Source: Luteolibacter ambystomatis (lineage in GTDB: Bacteria; Verrucomicrobiota; Verrucomicrobiia; Verrucomicrobiales; Akkermansiaceae). From it: 64,000 nucleotides of DNA. This document shows positions 8,666 through 17,738 of the stretch, in pieces; the first letter of the stretch is position 1, and each line of letters opens with the position of its first letter. Under the pieces are notes generated by a model. That model did no database searches, was not told the DNA's origin, and saw nothing but the letters and a program-made list of their open reading frames with translations. The translations under genes were made by a program, and so were the position numbers. Location: NCBI RefSeq assembly GCF_018137965.1, contig NZ_CP073100.1, positions 682,001 to 746,000 of the forward strand. The letters are read 5' to 3'.

Positions 8666-8797
8666 AAGTAGCGCGAGGCTCCCGCCTTGCGTGTTTCTTG
8701 CAGGCCGCTGCCGCTGAATCTTTGTCGAATGAAACAGGCTGGCCTTTTTTAGCTGCCATGTTTCAGAAACACGCAAGGCGGGAGCCTCGCGCTACTT
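8666..8797. repeat. Perfect 33-bp inverted repeat between convergent genes
   Basis: The left arm 8666-8698 and right arm 8765-8797 are exact reverse complements over 33 bases, with a 66-bp spacer. The core is GCGCGAGGCTCCCGCCTTGC. The right arm contains the stop codon (TAG, 8794-8792) of the minus-strand protease gene, and the left arm starts 5 bp after the plus-strand stop codon. The spacer holds a GGCC-stemmed hairpin and a T6 run, so the unit may also terminate transcription. A further copy of one arm is at 21685-21712. Confidence 0.9.
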
Positions 8798-9805
8798 CTC
8801 GATCAGATTGCGGATCTTCGAGGCGGGCACGCAGTTCTTGATCATCATCTGCTGCTCGTTGCCTGCGGGTTCCGGGACGGGCTGGCCTTTTGGCTCGGCA
8901 TCCTTCGGCTTTGGAGCCTCCTTGCCTTTTGGCGGGGTGGGGGCTTTCGGTTCCTTGCCGCCTTTCTGATTTTTTGGCTCGGCGGGCTTGGCTTCCTGAT
9001 CGACGGGGCGCTTCGGCTCCGGTGTTTCCGGTGACTCTTCCTCTCCGCCTTCGTGGTTGATCGCCTCGGTGTTAGATACCATGCCCACGACCGCGCCATC
9101 CGGATCGAGCACGGGGCCGCCGGAAGATCCCTCGGCGAATTCCGCGGTTACGGATTGCCAGAGAGTCTCCTTGCTGTCGTCTTCCAACGTACGATCCATG
9201 GAGTAGCGGGAAACCTCGCCGCTGGTCTGGAAGTAGAAGTGTTCGCCCGGATGGCTGACGATACGGACGCGCGTGCCGACATCGGCATCCTCGCCCAGCT
9301 TCAGCGGCACGAGCTTCGCGCCCGCGGTATCCACTCTGAACAACACCGCGTCCGACTCCGGATCGGAGGCCAGGATGGAGGTGATCTTGTAGAGCTTTCC
9401 GTCGACACCATAGACACCCCACGATTCATCCTCGGGCACGAGGAAGACATGGCGGTTCGTCACCATCACGCCGTCCTCGGTAAGGCACCACGCGGAGGCG
9501 GTGCCGCCGTTGTGCCATTCGTCGCAGTCCTCGCATTTGTATGCGGAGGCGACGACGAAGATGCTCTTCACGAGATCGTTATAGCCCGATGGCTTCGGCG
9601 GATTGGCGGGCAGCGCGACCGCAGCCTTTTTTGGCGCCTTCTCCAGCTTCTTCATGAGAGCCTTGCCATTCACAGCTTCATGTTTGTCGCCGAGCTCTCC
9701 GAGCTTCTCGCGGAGATTCTTCAAAACGACCATGTCATCGATCACCACCGGAGCGGCGGAAGCGGAGAGAGCCGGAAGCAGGAGAGCGAAGGCGATGGGC
9801 TTCAT
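8792..9805 (-). CDS. Secreted trypsin-like serine protease with charged C-terminal tail
   Basis: A 337-aa protein from the ATG at 9805, which opens with a signal peptide (MKPIAFALLLPALSASA). Upstream in-frame codons fall in a repeat and are not used. The catalytic triad is visible: His in TNRHVF, Asp in DPESDAVLF and Ser in EGSSGGPVL, a chymotrypsin-fold (S1, DegP-like) protease. A CEDC pair lies just before the domain. After the protease domain comes a low-complexity Pro/Glu/Lys segment (~245-310) and a short conserved end. It probably acts in the periplasm or outside the cell. No PDZ domain is present, unlike DegP/HtrA. Confidence 0.85.
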   Translation of the reverse strand: MKPIAFALLLPALSASAAPVVIDDMVVLKNLREKLGELGDKHEAVNGKALMKKLEKAPKKAAVALPANPPKPSGYNDLVKSIFVVASAYKCEDCDEWHNGGTASAWCLTEDGVMVTNRHVFLVPEDESWGVYGVDGKLYKITSILASDPESDAVLFRVDTAGAKLVPLKLGEDADVGTRVRIVSHPGEHFYFQTSGEVSRYSMDRTLEDDSKETLWQSVTAEFAEGSSGGPVLDPDGAVVGMVSNTEAINHEGGEEESPETPEPKRPVDQEAKPAEPKNQKGGKEPKAPTPPKGKEAPKPKDAEPKGQPVPEPAGNEQQMMIKNCVPASKIRNLIEK

Positions 9806-9844
9806 GCGTGTCGGTTTCCGTGATGACGGTTCCCGGAGCTGTTT

Positions 9845-9874
9845 GAAACCACGAAAGACACGAAAATTCACGGG
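9845..9874. repeat. Single arm of the CCACGAAAGACACGAA repeat family
   Basis: GAAACCACGAAAGACACGAA and the following ATTCACG match the arms of the inverted-repeat elements at 28608-28764 and 30133-30276. Only one arm is present here, just upstream of the protease gene. Confidence 0.7.
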
Positions 9875-9904
9875 GGGATCTTAGCCAGGTTTTCCTTCTT
9901 CCGA

Positions 9905-10939
9905 TCACTTCGTCCTCTGATCCAGTTTGCACGGCTCTGGTGGCACCGGCCTGCCGGTTTTTTCGACCGGGCTGGTGAAGAGGTAGCGCCAAACGTCCTC
10001 GTAAAGGAATTTGCCATCGGGTCCCTTGGGGGAATTGCCGCCGGGGGTGACGGAACCGTGGGCTTTGTCCGGATTCCCTCCCACATCGGCGGCGGAGATC
10101 AGCCGGCGGGTGTGGCCATAGGGGGCAGGCATGCTGTCCACGTTCACAATCGGGCCGTAGTCGTTCAGCTTCATGAGTTGCCAGGACCGCGGGTAGTGAT
10201 CGCCAGCCCAGCCGGCATCCTGCACGTGGCTGAAGGCGAAAATCCGGTTGCCCGGGGTGGCGGAGGGGAGTTTTTGCCAGACCTCAAACTGGTCGCGGGG
10301 GCCGCAGAACAGCACAGCACGGTTCACCGCCTTGTATTTCGCGAAGCGGGCGGCGGTGGTGGAACCGTGAGAGGCACCGGAAATGATGACCCGGTCCCAA
10401 CGCAGGTCCTTGCCATCCTCGGTCAGGAACTGGCCCCAACGGCCCTGCGGATTTTCATGATCCAGCCATTTCACGAACTGGAGCGCGCGTTCCATCATGC
10501 CATCCGGCTTCGGGATCTCCACGGCCGGGCTGAAGTCCTCGCCGGTGGCGGCCTCCAGGCGGACCTTTGAGAGAAACAGGTCATCCGCGGGCGGCTGGCC
10601 GGAGTAGAGCTTGGAGAACCAGCCATTGGCGTAATGGACCTGGATGGCGTGGAGGCCGTAACCGGAGACCCGCTCGAAGAGCCCGGCATTGTAGCCCATG
10701 AGCCAGATGACCAGTTTGCCCTGTGGGGCCACCCGGGTGTCCACGGTGGCATGCTCGACGTCCGCGGGCTTCCCGTTTTTTTGGAACAAGAAGTCGATCT
10801 CCGGATGCTCCTTGGCACGGGAGTCGATCACGCTGGCGCGGGCGGTGAGGTCGTAGCGTTTTCCCTCCGCGGGTGGGGAGGAGGGTTCCGCGAGGAGGGG
10901 CAGGGCGGTCGCCAGCAGCAGCGGCAGGGTGCGGATCAT
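9905..10939 (-). CDS. Secreted alpha/beta hydrolase (BPSS1187-like)
   Basis: A 344-aa protein starting at the ATG at 10939, with a signal peptide (TLPLLLATALPLLA). The nucleophile elbow is GASHG (within SGASHGSTTA); upstream KLVIWLMGYNAG provides an oxyanion-hole-like strand and loop, and a late GHT or AHG supplies a candidate catalytic His. It resembles a family I remember as BPSS1187 alpha/beta hydrolases, common in Verrucomicrobia. Substrate is unknown; an ester or polysaccharide acyl group is plausible. Reading farther upstream gives only low-complexity translation over the mgtE 5' region, so the signal-peptide start is preferred. Confidence 0.8.
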   Translation of the reverse strand: MIRTLPLLLATALPLLAEPSSPPAEGKRYDLTARASVIDSRAKEHPEIDFLFQKNGKPADVEHATVDTRVAPQGKLVIWLMGYNAGLFERVSGYGLHAIQVHYANGWFSKLYSGQPPADDLFLSKVRLEAATGEDFSPAVEIPKPDGMMERALQFVKWLDHENPQGRWGQFLTEDGKDLRWDRVIISGASHGSTTAARFAKYKAVNRAVLFCGPRDQFEVWQKLPSATPGNRIFAFSHVQDAGWAGDHYPRSWQLMKLNDYGPIVNVDSMPAPYGHTRRLISAADVGGNPDKAHGSVTPGGNSPKGPDGKFLYEDVWRYLFTSPVEKTGRPVPPEPCKLDQRTK

Positions 10940-11115
10940 CCGACCGTTTACTGGCCGGACCGGGAAATCCTGTCGGGTGGATGTCACGCGACGATTTCGC
11001 CTTATTCCGGGGGCTTTCCGCACGGCTGGCGGGCGGGTTCGCAAACTTCTTTCACGCTGGCTGCCATTGGGCTTGCCGCCTCGCGATCCGGGGGGTAATC
11101 GGCGCTTGGCCCGCC

Positions 11116-13044
11116 ATGCTTTCGGAATTGCAGGAACAGCTCGTGGAGCGCCTTCAGAGCGGAGACTTCTCCGGCCTGAAGCAAGTGCTCGGCACACTCG
11201 CCCCCGCGGACTTCGCGGAGGCGATCGAGCCGTTGCCCGCCGAGGAGAAGGCGGTGCTGTTCCGCCTGTTGCCCACCGGCTCGGCGGCGGAGGTGTTCGA
11301 ATACCTCCACGTGGAGGACCAGGAGGAGTTGATTCACGCGATGAGCAGCCGCGATGCGGCGCGCATTCTGGAGGCGATGTCCTCCGACGACCGAACCGCC
11401 CTGCTTGAGGAACTGCCGACCGCGGTCTGTGCGCGCCTGATCGAGATGCTTTCGCCGGAGGAGCGGCGCGTGGCGCTGCGCCTGCTGGACTATCCGGAGG
11501 ACTCCATCGGCCGTCTGATGACGTCCGAGTACCTGACCATCCGCGACGAGTGGACGGTGAAGGAGGCACTCGACCACATCCGGGCGCGCGGCAACGACTC
11601 CGAGACTCTCAACGTGCTCTACGTGGTGGATGACCACGGCAAGCTGCTCGATGACGTCCGCATCCGCGAGTTTCTGCTCGCACCGCTCGATCGCAAGGTG
11701 GGCGACCTGCGCGATGGCAAGATGACCCTCCTTCACGCCACCGACCACCAGGAGGAGGCGGTGAAGGCATTCCAGAAATATGACCGCACGGTGCTGCCGG
11801 TGGTCGATGGGAATGGCGGCCTCGTCGGTATCGTGACCGTCGACGACGTGCTCGACGTGGCGGAAGAGGAAGCCACCGAGGACATTCAGAAGCTCGGTGG
11901 TATGGAGCATCTGGATGAGCCGTACATGGACATTTCCTTCGCCCGGCTGGTGAAGAAGCGCGCCTCCTGGCTCGTCATCCTGTTCCTCGGCGAAATGCTC
12001 ACCGCCACGGCGATGGGCCATTATGAGGAGCAGATCGAGAAGGCGGTGGTGCTCGCGCTCTTCGTGCCGCTGATCATTTCCAGCGGTGGCAACAGCGGCT
12101 CGCAGGCGGCCACGCTGATCATCCGCGCGATGTCGCTGGGTGAGGTGGGGCTGCGCGACTGGTGGCGGGTGATGCGCCGCGAGATCTTTTCGGGTTTCGC
12201 TTTGGGAGTGATCCTGGCGATCATTGGCGCGCTCCGCATTTCGGTCTGGGCCGGGGTGTTCCCCAATGTCTATGGCGCGCACTGGGAACTGGTGGCGGCT
12301 ACGGTGGGCCTCTCGTTGATCGGAGTGGTACTGTGGGGATCACTGTCAGGCTCGATGCTGCCGTTTCTGCTGAAGCGCTGCGGGCTGGACCCGGCGACTT
12401 CATCGGCTCCCTTTGTGGCTACTCTGGTGGACGTGACCGGGCTGGTGATCTACTTCGCCGTGGCGGGCTTCGTGTTGCACGGCGCGCTGAATTCCCCGGT
12501 GCCTGCATTGCGCGGACCGGTGGCGATCCATGAATCCGCCTCCAAGGAAATCGGAAGTCTCACTTTCACCGGAGTCACGGATGCCGAGTGGTTGGCTCCA
12601 AAGGATGGCACCCACCGCATTCCGGTAACGGTGCAGCTCCGGGTGGCCAATGGCGGGGCGGAGCAGGTGGTTTTCCCGGTGACGGAATCGGTCCGACTCT
12701 CGGTGCAGGATGGGAGTGGCAAGGAAATGGTGGTCCCCGCCGACGGCAAGGAGGACCCGGTGATTTCGCAATCGGTGGTGATCCCGGCGCATGGCAGCTA
12801 CACGCTGGCACGTACGGCTTATCTGGATTGGGACCGCAAGACCACTCAGGCGGTGCTGCACTACACGGATGACCGTGGGACCGAACAACGGACGGAACCG
12901 CTGCCTGCGGGAGACTACCGTTTGAAGTTCACGCTCTCCGGAAACGCCGTCGATGCCAAGACGGATGGGCCGAAGACCTGGACCGGTAATGGAGTTACCG
13001 GCGAAGTGCTTTTCCGGCTGACGGAGCAGCCGGAGACGAAGTAA
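11116..13044 (+). CDS. mgtE: MgtE magnesium transporter with extra C-terminal beta-rich domain
   Basis: A 642-aa protein starting at the ATG at 11116. Residues ~1-130 form the MgtE N domain (LLPTGSAAEVFEYL, DDRTALLEELP), followed by paired CBS domains (~135-260, VVDGNGGLVGIVTVDDVLDV). The transmembrane pore has five helices and the conserved PLIISSGGNSGSQAATLIIR segment. MgtE normally ends after about 450 residues. Here the last helix (~430-450) is followed by ~190 residues with no membrane segment, predicted as a periplasmic beta-sandwich (HRIPVTVQLRVANGG; GDYRLKFTLSG). The transporter assignment is firm; the role of the extension is unknown. Confidence 0.92.
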   Translation: MLSELQEQLVERLQSGDFSGLKQVLGTLAPADFAEAIEPLPAEEKAVLFRLLPTGSAAEVFEYLHVEDQEELIHAMSSRDAARILEAMSSDDRTALLEELPTAVCARLIEMLSPEERRVALRLLDYPEDSIGRLMTSEYLTIRDEWTVKEALDHIRARGNDSETLNVLYVVDDHGKLLDDVRIREFLLAPLDRKVGDLRDGKMTLLHATDHQEEAVKAFQKYDRTVLPVVDGNGGLVGIVTVDDVLDVAEEEATEDIQKLGGMEHLDEPYMDISFARLVKKRASWLVILFLGEMLTATAMGHYEEQIEKAVVLALFVPLIISSGGNSGSQAATLIIRAMSLGEVGLRDWWRVMRREIFSGFALGVILAIIGALRISVWAGVFPNVYGAHWELVAATVGLSLIGVVLWGSLSGSMLPFLLKRCGLDPATSSAPFVATLVDVTGLVIYFAVAGFVLHGALNSPVPALRGPVAIHESASKEIGSLTFTGVTDAEWLAPKDGTHRIPVTVQLRVANGGAEQVVFPVTESVRLSVQDGSGKEMVVPADGKEDPVISQSVVIPAHGSYTLARTAYLDWDRKTTQAVLHYTDDRGTEQRTEPLPAGDYRLKFTLSGNAVDAKTDGPKTWTGNGVTGEVLFRLTEQPETK

Positions 13045-13110
13045 TCCACGCGGAAACGGGAAACTCCGTTCTCGCATGGCGATCCATGGGTGGTCCATCT
13101 TCACCGCAGG

Positions 13111-13614
13111 ATGGAATCCTATCGCAAGCGCCTGCTAACCGCCCGTCTCGTGCTGGGCTGCGGCTTTTTACTCGCGGTGGCCGCCCAATGGCCGCCATTG
13201 GTGGTGTTCCGCCTTTCCGGCCTGGCCCAGCGGTATGGTACGGTGGTGGAGGACGTGACCATCCGCGTGTGGGAGGTGCTGTGGCAGCTCGGGGGAACGC
13301 TCGGACAGGATCTCAGGAATGGGAACTGGGCATCGCTGGGAATCCTTCTGGGCTGGTTCTCGCTGTTTGCCTTTCTGGCCTCATCGCCGTGGTTGGCTGG
13401 TTTTTATGCGAAGGCGGCGGCATTGCGGAGGATCGCCCGCACCATGGCGGTGACGTTGTGGCTTTCCCTCACCGTATTGGCGGTGGCTATCGGAAAGGCC
13501 GCAGGGCCCGGTTTGTGGCTGTTCGTGGCGTCGCTCGCGATTCACGCCGCGGGGCTGTTCATGATCCCGCGCGCGCATGCGCAGGAGATGGAGATGCCCT
13601 CCGGCGAAGCATGA
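13111..13614 (+). CDS. Small integral membrane protein
   Basis: A 167-aa protein from the ATG at 13111 (an in-frame GTG at 13090 would add seven residues). It has four likely membrane helices at about residues 8-30, 65-90, 102-125 and 127-145, and a basic N-terminus. I do not recognise the family. It lies 66 bp after mgtE on the same strand and could be transcribed with it. Confidence 0.65.
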   Translation: MESYRKRLLTARLVLGCGFLLAVAAQWPPLVVFRLSGLAQRYGTVVEDVTIRVWEVLWQLGGTLGQDLRNGNWASLGILLGWFSLFAFLASSPWLAGFYAKAAALRRIARTMAVTLWLSLTVLAVAIGKAAGPGLWLFVASLAIHAAGLFMIPRAHAQEMEMPSGEA

Positions 13615-13627
13615 GATACTCGATTTG

Positions 13628-13897
13628 CTACGGCCTGCGCCGTATTTGCATGGCCGCCGTCTCGGGTGCGGCATCGAGCCCGGCTTCCTCCGCCGTGCCA
13701 TCCACATCCTCGTCGGCCGCGCTCAATTCCGGATCCGGATCCAACAGGTATTCCTGGGAGGATTCGTGGGTTTCTTCCTCGGCCACTTCCAAGCCTTCCT
13801 CGACGAGTTCCTGGTTCGGATTTTCATCAAGGTAGTCGGGGCCGGTTTTGATATTCGGCGCACGCGGCATGGGTTCGGACGGGTCGTAGGCATTCAT
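13628..13897 (-). CDS. Small acidic hypothetical protein
   Basis: An 89-aa, strongly acidic, Glu/Asp/Pro-rich protein with no signal or membrane segment, probably largely disordered. The middle (EEGLEVAEEETHESSQEYL) looks helical. It faces the membrane-protein gene convergently with only 13 bp between the stop codons. The codon pattern looks coding, but the family is not recognised. Confidence 0.55.
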   Translation of the reverse strand: MNAYDPSEPMPRAPNIKTGPDYLDENPNQELVEEGLEVAEEETHESSQEYLLDPDPELSAADEDVDGTAEEAGLDAAPETAAMQIRRRP

Positions 13898-14097
13898 GGC
13901 CTTTCAGCATAGCACAGGACGGAGGATCGTGCGTCGGGACAATCGCTCGATCCAGTGCGCGGTTGGGTGCATCCTGCAATCGCCACAGGCTGCCGAAAAC
14001 TTGATGCATGCGTGGGTTTTGTTGTGCAAGTAATTGATAAATAATGAATTTCAAGTTTTTGGTTAGCCTTGGTACGGCCCCTGCGAAAAGACCGGAC

Positions 14098-14619
14098 ATG
14101 AGCACATCAATTTTCCATTCCAAGGAACAGGGCCGCCAGGCGGTGGAGGATGTGAAGGATCAAGCCCGGCAGGCTGCCAATGATGTCCGCGACGCGGCCG
14201 ATGAGGTGGCGGGACGCGCCCGCCGCATCGGAGCCAATCTCCGGGAAAATGCTTCCGATGCGGTTCAACGCGCCACGGGCGCTGTCCGCGAACTGAAATC
14301 CCGGGGCACCGATGCCGCCGACCATGTCCGTGATTTCATCCGCGAAAAGCCGCTGGCAGCCGTGGTCGGATTCGCCGCCTTCGGGCTGGCGGTGGGTTAT
14401 CTTCTGCGTCCGGCTCCACGCAAGCGCGGCTGGTTCGATGCCTCCGACATTTCCGATATTCTCCAGCCTCTGGAACGCCGCGCGCGTTCCGGCTACCGCG
14501 ATCTGCGCAGCCGTGGTGCGGATGTCATCGGGTCCGTCCAGGACCGCATCCCGGATCATCCGGTGGATGCCATGGTGGACCGGGCCCGCTCGTTTGGACG
14601 GAATTTCAAGTTCTGGTAA
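14098..14619 (+). CDS. ElaB/YqjD/DUF883-like membrane-anchored protein
   Basis: A 173-aa protein starting at the ATG at 14098. The first ~80 residues are a long amphipathic helix rich in Ala, Asp, Arg and Val (VEDVKDQARQAANDVRDAAD). A C-terminal-type membrane helix (PLAAVVGFAAFGLAVGYLL, ~95-115) and a basic tail follow. This matches the ElaB/YqjD (DUF883) layout, proteins that tether ribosomes or shape the inner membrane under stress and in stationary phase. An AT-rich stretch before the gene (14020-14050) is a likely promoter. It forms an operon with the next gene (3-bp gap). Confidence 0.75.
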   Translation: MSTSIFHSKEQGRQAVEDVKDQARQAANDVRDAADEVAGRARRIGANLRENASDAVQRATGAVRELKSRGTDAADHVRDFIREKPLAAVVGFAAFGLAVGYLLRPAPRKRGWFDASDISDILQPLERRARSGYRDLRSRGADVIGSVQDRIPDHPVDAMVDRARSFGRNFKFW

Positions 14620-14622
14620 TCC

Positions 14623-14937
14623 ATGAGCACTGCCACCCAAAGCCAAGGTCCGACTTTGTTCGAGCCGCCCACCGTCGAAGAAGGCGTGCAGGCGTTGTTG
14701 GACGATGGAAAGACCTTCATCCGCAGGCAATATGAAGCCTGTGAGGAGCAGGTGGTGAGGCATCCGGCCAAGGCCGTGCTTGCTGCTGTGGCTGCGGGTT
14801 ACCTCATCGACCGGCTGCCGCTGCGAGCGATCTTCATCACGAAGATGCGCGTTCTGGCCGCCCTGACACCACCGGTGTTGTTCGCTTTTGGCGCCGCAAA
14901 AGTCTGCGAATATCTGCAGACCAAGGCGCGTGAATAG
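14623..14937 (+). CDS. Small membrane protein, partner of the DUF883-like gene
   Basis: A 104-aa protein starting 3 bp after the preceding stop codon, so it is translationally coupled. It has a soluble helical N-terminal half and two short hydrophobic segments (AKAVLAAVAAGYLID and VLAALTPPVLFAFGAAKV). The layout resembles other two-gene stress membrane units (YqjD-YqjE-YqjK type), but no sequence family is recognised. Confidence 0.65.
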   Translation: MSTATQSQGPTLFEPPTVEEGVQALLDDGKTFIRRQYEACEEQVVRHPAKAVLAAVAAGYLIDRLPLRAIFITKMRVLAALTPPVLFAFGAAKVCEYLQTKARE

Positions 14938-15073
14938 ATTCCCTTGGGGAGGGAAATGCAAGACGAAGGAAAAAGAAGGGTCCGCTTCTGCTAGTCAGGG
15001 CGGGCCCTTCATCTTTGTCTTTGGGTCATCGTTCGCGTTGACCAACTCCGGCTCTCGGCCAACTCTTCCTTCC

Positions 15074-16705
15074 ATGAAGATCGGCATCGCTCAGATCAAC
15101 GCCGTGGTGGGGGATTTCCCTGGCAACGTGAAGCGCCTCGTGGCTGCGTATCGCGAGTGTATGGAAGCGGGTGCGGATCTGGTGGTGACGCCGGAAATGT
15201 CGCTGGTCGGCTATCCGCCGCGCGACCTCGTCTTCAAGAGCCAGTTCGTGCCGAAGTGCCTGCAGGCGCTCGATCATCTGGCGGGTGAGATCCGCTCGGT
15301 GCCGCTGCTTGTCGGCTACGTGGATCATCATGCCGAGGGCCGGGGCAAGCCGTTCCGGAACGCTGCCGCGTGGCTCCAGGATGGCGAGATCCGCCATCGC
15401 ATTTGGAAGTCGCTGCTTCCCACCTACGATGTCTTCGACGAGCGCCGCTATTTCGAACCCGGTGAATCCTGCGAGCCGATCGGGTGGAATGGTCATCGCA
15501 TCGGTGTGACGGTGTGTGAGGACATCTGGACCGAGGACTATCTCCAGCGTCCGTTCTACGATCGCGATCCCGCCGCGGAGCTGGCCGCGCGACGGATCGA
15601 TGTGCTGATCAATCTCAGTGCTTCGCCCTTCCATGTGGGCAAGCCGGCGGTGCGGCGCGCGCTCATCACCGATGTGGCCTGCGAACACGGCGTGCCGGTG
15701 GTGTATGTGAATTCCGTGGGTGGGAATGACCAACTTGTGTTCGATGGACATTCGCTGGTGGTGAGCGGGGAGGGGAAGCTGCTGGCGGCCTTGCCCGGGT
15801 TTGTCGAAACCTGTCACGTGGTCGATCTGGATACCGCGCCCGAAATCGAGCCGCCGGTGTCCGAGGCGGCGGCTGATTTGTATGAGGCGCTGGTGCTCGG
15901 TCTCCGTGACTATGTCACCAAATGCGGCTTCTCAAGCGTGTGCCTGGGGCTGAGCGGCGGGATCGATTCCGCGCTTACCGCGGTGATCGCCGCTGATGCG
16001 CTGGGACCGCAGAACGTCCATGGTCTCACCATGCCGAGCGGCTTTTCGTCATCCGGCAGTGTGGATGATTCCATCGCACTGGCGGAGAAGCTGGGCATTC
16101 GTTGTGATGTCGTGCCGATTCAGAGCACCTTCGAATCGGTGAAGGCGGCGATGAAGCCGGTTTTCGGCGATCTTCCCGAGGACGTCACGGAGGAGAACAT
16201 GCAGGCGCGCATCCGCGGCCTCTACCTCATGTCACTCTCCAACAAATCCGGGGCGCTGCTGCTGACCACCGGCAACAAGTCGGAATTGGCGGTCGGCTAC
16301 TGCACCATCTACGGTGACATGTGCGGCGGCCTCGCGGTGATCTCCGATCTTCCGAAGACGAAAGTCTATGAAGTCTCGCGATGGATCAATCGCGAGCGGG
16401 AGATCATTCCATGGGCCACCATCGACAAGCCGCCGAGCGCCGAGCTCCGTCCTGATCAAAAGGACCAGGACACGCTGCCGCCGTATGATGTGCTGGATGC
16501 GATCCTGGAAGGCTACGTCGAGCAGCACCTTTCCGCGGATGAAATCATCTCGCAGGGTCATGAGGAATCCCTCGTCCGCTGGATCCAGCGCCGCGTGGAT
16601 CTCAATGAATGGAAACGCCAGCAGGCGGCACCGGGCATCCGTGTGACCACCAAGGCCTTTGGCATCGGGCGGCGCATGCCGATCGTGCAGCGCTTCAACG
16701 GATAG
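15074..16705 (+). CDS. nadE: Glutamine-dependent NAD+ synthetase
   Basis: A 543-aa, two-domain enzyme. Residues ~1-260 are a carbon-nitrogen hydrolase (glutaminase) domain with VVTPEMSLVGYPP (catalytic Glu), IWKSLLPTYDVFDE (Lys) and GVTVCEDIW (nucleophile Cys). Residues ~275-543 are the synthetase domain with the pyrophosphatase P-loop GLSGGIDSAL and GNKSELAVGYCT. It converts nicotinic acid adenine dinucleotide to NAD+ using ATP and glutamine-derived ammonia. The ATG at 15074 gives the canonical start MKIGIAQINAVVGDFPGN; upstream in-frame codons are not conserved. Its end overlaps the convergent hydrolase gene by 11 bp. Confidence 0.97.
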   Translation: MKIGIAQINAVVGDFPGNVKRLVAAYRECMEAGADLVVTPEMSLVGYPPRDLVFKSQFVPKCLQALDHLAGEIRSVPLLVGYVDHHAEGRGKPFRNAAAWLQDGEIRHRIWKSLLPTYDVFDERRYFEPGESCEPIGWNGHRIGVTVCEDIWTEDYLQRPFYDRDPAAELAARRIDVLINLSASPFHVGKPAVRRALITDVACEHGVPVVYVNSVGGNDQLVFDGHSLVVSGEGKLLAALPGFVETCHVVDLDTAPEIEPPVSEAAADLYEALVLGLRDYVTKCGFSSVCLGLSGGIDSALTAVIAADALGPQNVHGLTMPSGFSSSGSVDDSIALAEKLGIRCDVVPIQSTFESVKAAMKPVFGDLPEDVTEENMQARIRGLYLMSLSNKSGALLLTTGNKSELAVGYCTIYGDMCGGLAVISDLPKTKVYEVSRWINREREIIPWATIDKPPSAELRPDQKDQDTLPPYDVLDAILEGYVEQHLSADEIISQGHEESLVRWIQRRVDLNEWKRQQAAPGIRVTTKAFGIGRRMPIVQRFNG

Positions 16706-17618
16706 CCGCAGGACGGTGGGCTTTCTTTTGGGCTTCGTTTGCGAGAAAGGTGATCGCTTCCTTCTTCGTGACATCGGGGAGGTCCCACATGACGGAACCA
16801 TGCCCGAGTCGCGGGAGAACGATCCGCTTGCCTTGGCCAGGCCGGCACGCGTCGAGCAGCCGTTCGGATTGTACCGGCGGTACGGTGCCGTCGTCCGAGC
16901 CGTGGATGAATAGCAGTTTCGCGTCCGTGTGCTTTACCGCGTCCACCGGGCGGATGGATCGTGGATCGAATCCCGCTGCGTGACGCACGCTGGAGCGGAC
17001 GACCGGCAACAGTGCGGTCATCGCGCCATGATAGCGCTTTTCGGCTTGGTAGCGGAGAATGCCTTCCAGATCCGCAATCGGCGCGAGGAGCACAGCCGCC
17101 TTCGCCTCCGGCCAGGATGGCAGGGTCTGTAAAGCCACCGCGGTGCCCATGGAATAGGCCCAGATCGTTTCCATGCCACGCGGGCCGTGATCCATCCGTC
17201 GTGAGGCGGCGATGACCCGTAGTGCATCATCCACCTCATGGGTGCCGTAGGTGGCGCGCTCACCGCCGCTCTTTCCATGGCCGCGGCTGTCCCACGCCAC
17301 GCAGCGGAATCCCGCGGCCGAGAGTTCCTTCGCCGTGGGCAGCATCTGCTCCTTGGAATTGCCGAAGCCGTGGAAGAGGTAGCAGGTGCCCAGCTTGCTG
17401 ACTTGCGGGGAAGCTTCGATGACCAAGGCGGAGAGCGTGATGCCATCCGCGGCGGTGACCTCGAATCGTTCCGGGCGCGTCCGTGTCTCCTTCACCCAGT
17501 GCGCTCCGTCCTTCACGCGTCTCGGCAGAGTCAGGAAATCGGTCGCCCGGCGGGTGACGCAGGACCCGCATGCAAAACACAGCAGAAGCAAAACGGCTCG
17601 TCGGATAGCGGTCATCAC
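16695..17618 (-). CDS. Alpha/beta hydrolase lipoprotein
   Basis: A 307-aa protein with a lipoprotein signal (LLLLCFACGSC; the final Cys is the lipidation site). The hydrolase core shows the HG oxyanion motif (YLFHGFGNSKEQ), the elbow WAYSMGTAVAL (Ser nucleophile), an Asp in IHGSDDGTVP and the catalytic His in LGHGSVM. It fits the serine aminopeptidase/lysophospholipase-like group (Hydrolase_4). It is probably anchored in the envelope facing the periplasm. Substrate unknown. Its 3' end overlaps the nadE end by 11 bp. Confidence 0.85.
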   Translation of the reverse strand: MMTAIRRAVLLLLCFACGSCVTRRATDFLTLPRRVKDGAHWVKETRTRPERFEVTAADGITLSALVIEASPQVSKLGTCYLFHGFGNSKEQMLPTAKELSAAGFRCVAWDSRGHGKSGGERATYGTHEVDDALRVIAASRRMDHGPRGMETIWAYSMGTAVALQTLPSWPEAKAAVLLAPIADLEGILRYQAEKRYHGAMTALLPVVRSSVRHAAGFDPRSIRPVDAVKHTDAKLLFIHGSDDGTVPPVQSERLLDACRPGQGKRIVLPRLGHGSVMWDLPDVTKKEAITFLANEAQKKAHRPAAIR

Positions 17619-17738
17619 CGTGCGAATGGCAACCGTGCCAAGGTCGCCGCGTCAAGCGGAAGGCGGGCATTTCCACCGGCCGAAAACCCGAAATCGGCAA
17701 TTCCCACCCCGGCAAGCCATTGCTAGGCTCCGCTTCAA

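Noticed and set aside
9845..9871. N-terminal extension of the serine protease (MNFRVFRGF...)
   Set aside because: It lies inside the dispersed repeat; a good signal peptide starts at 9805.
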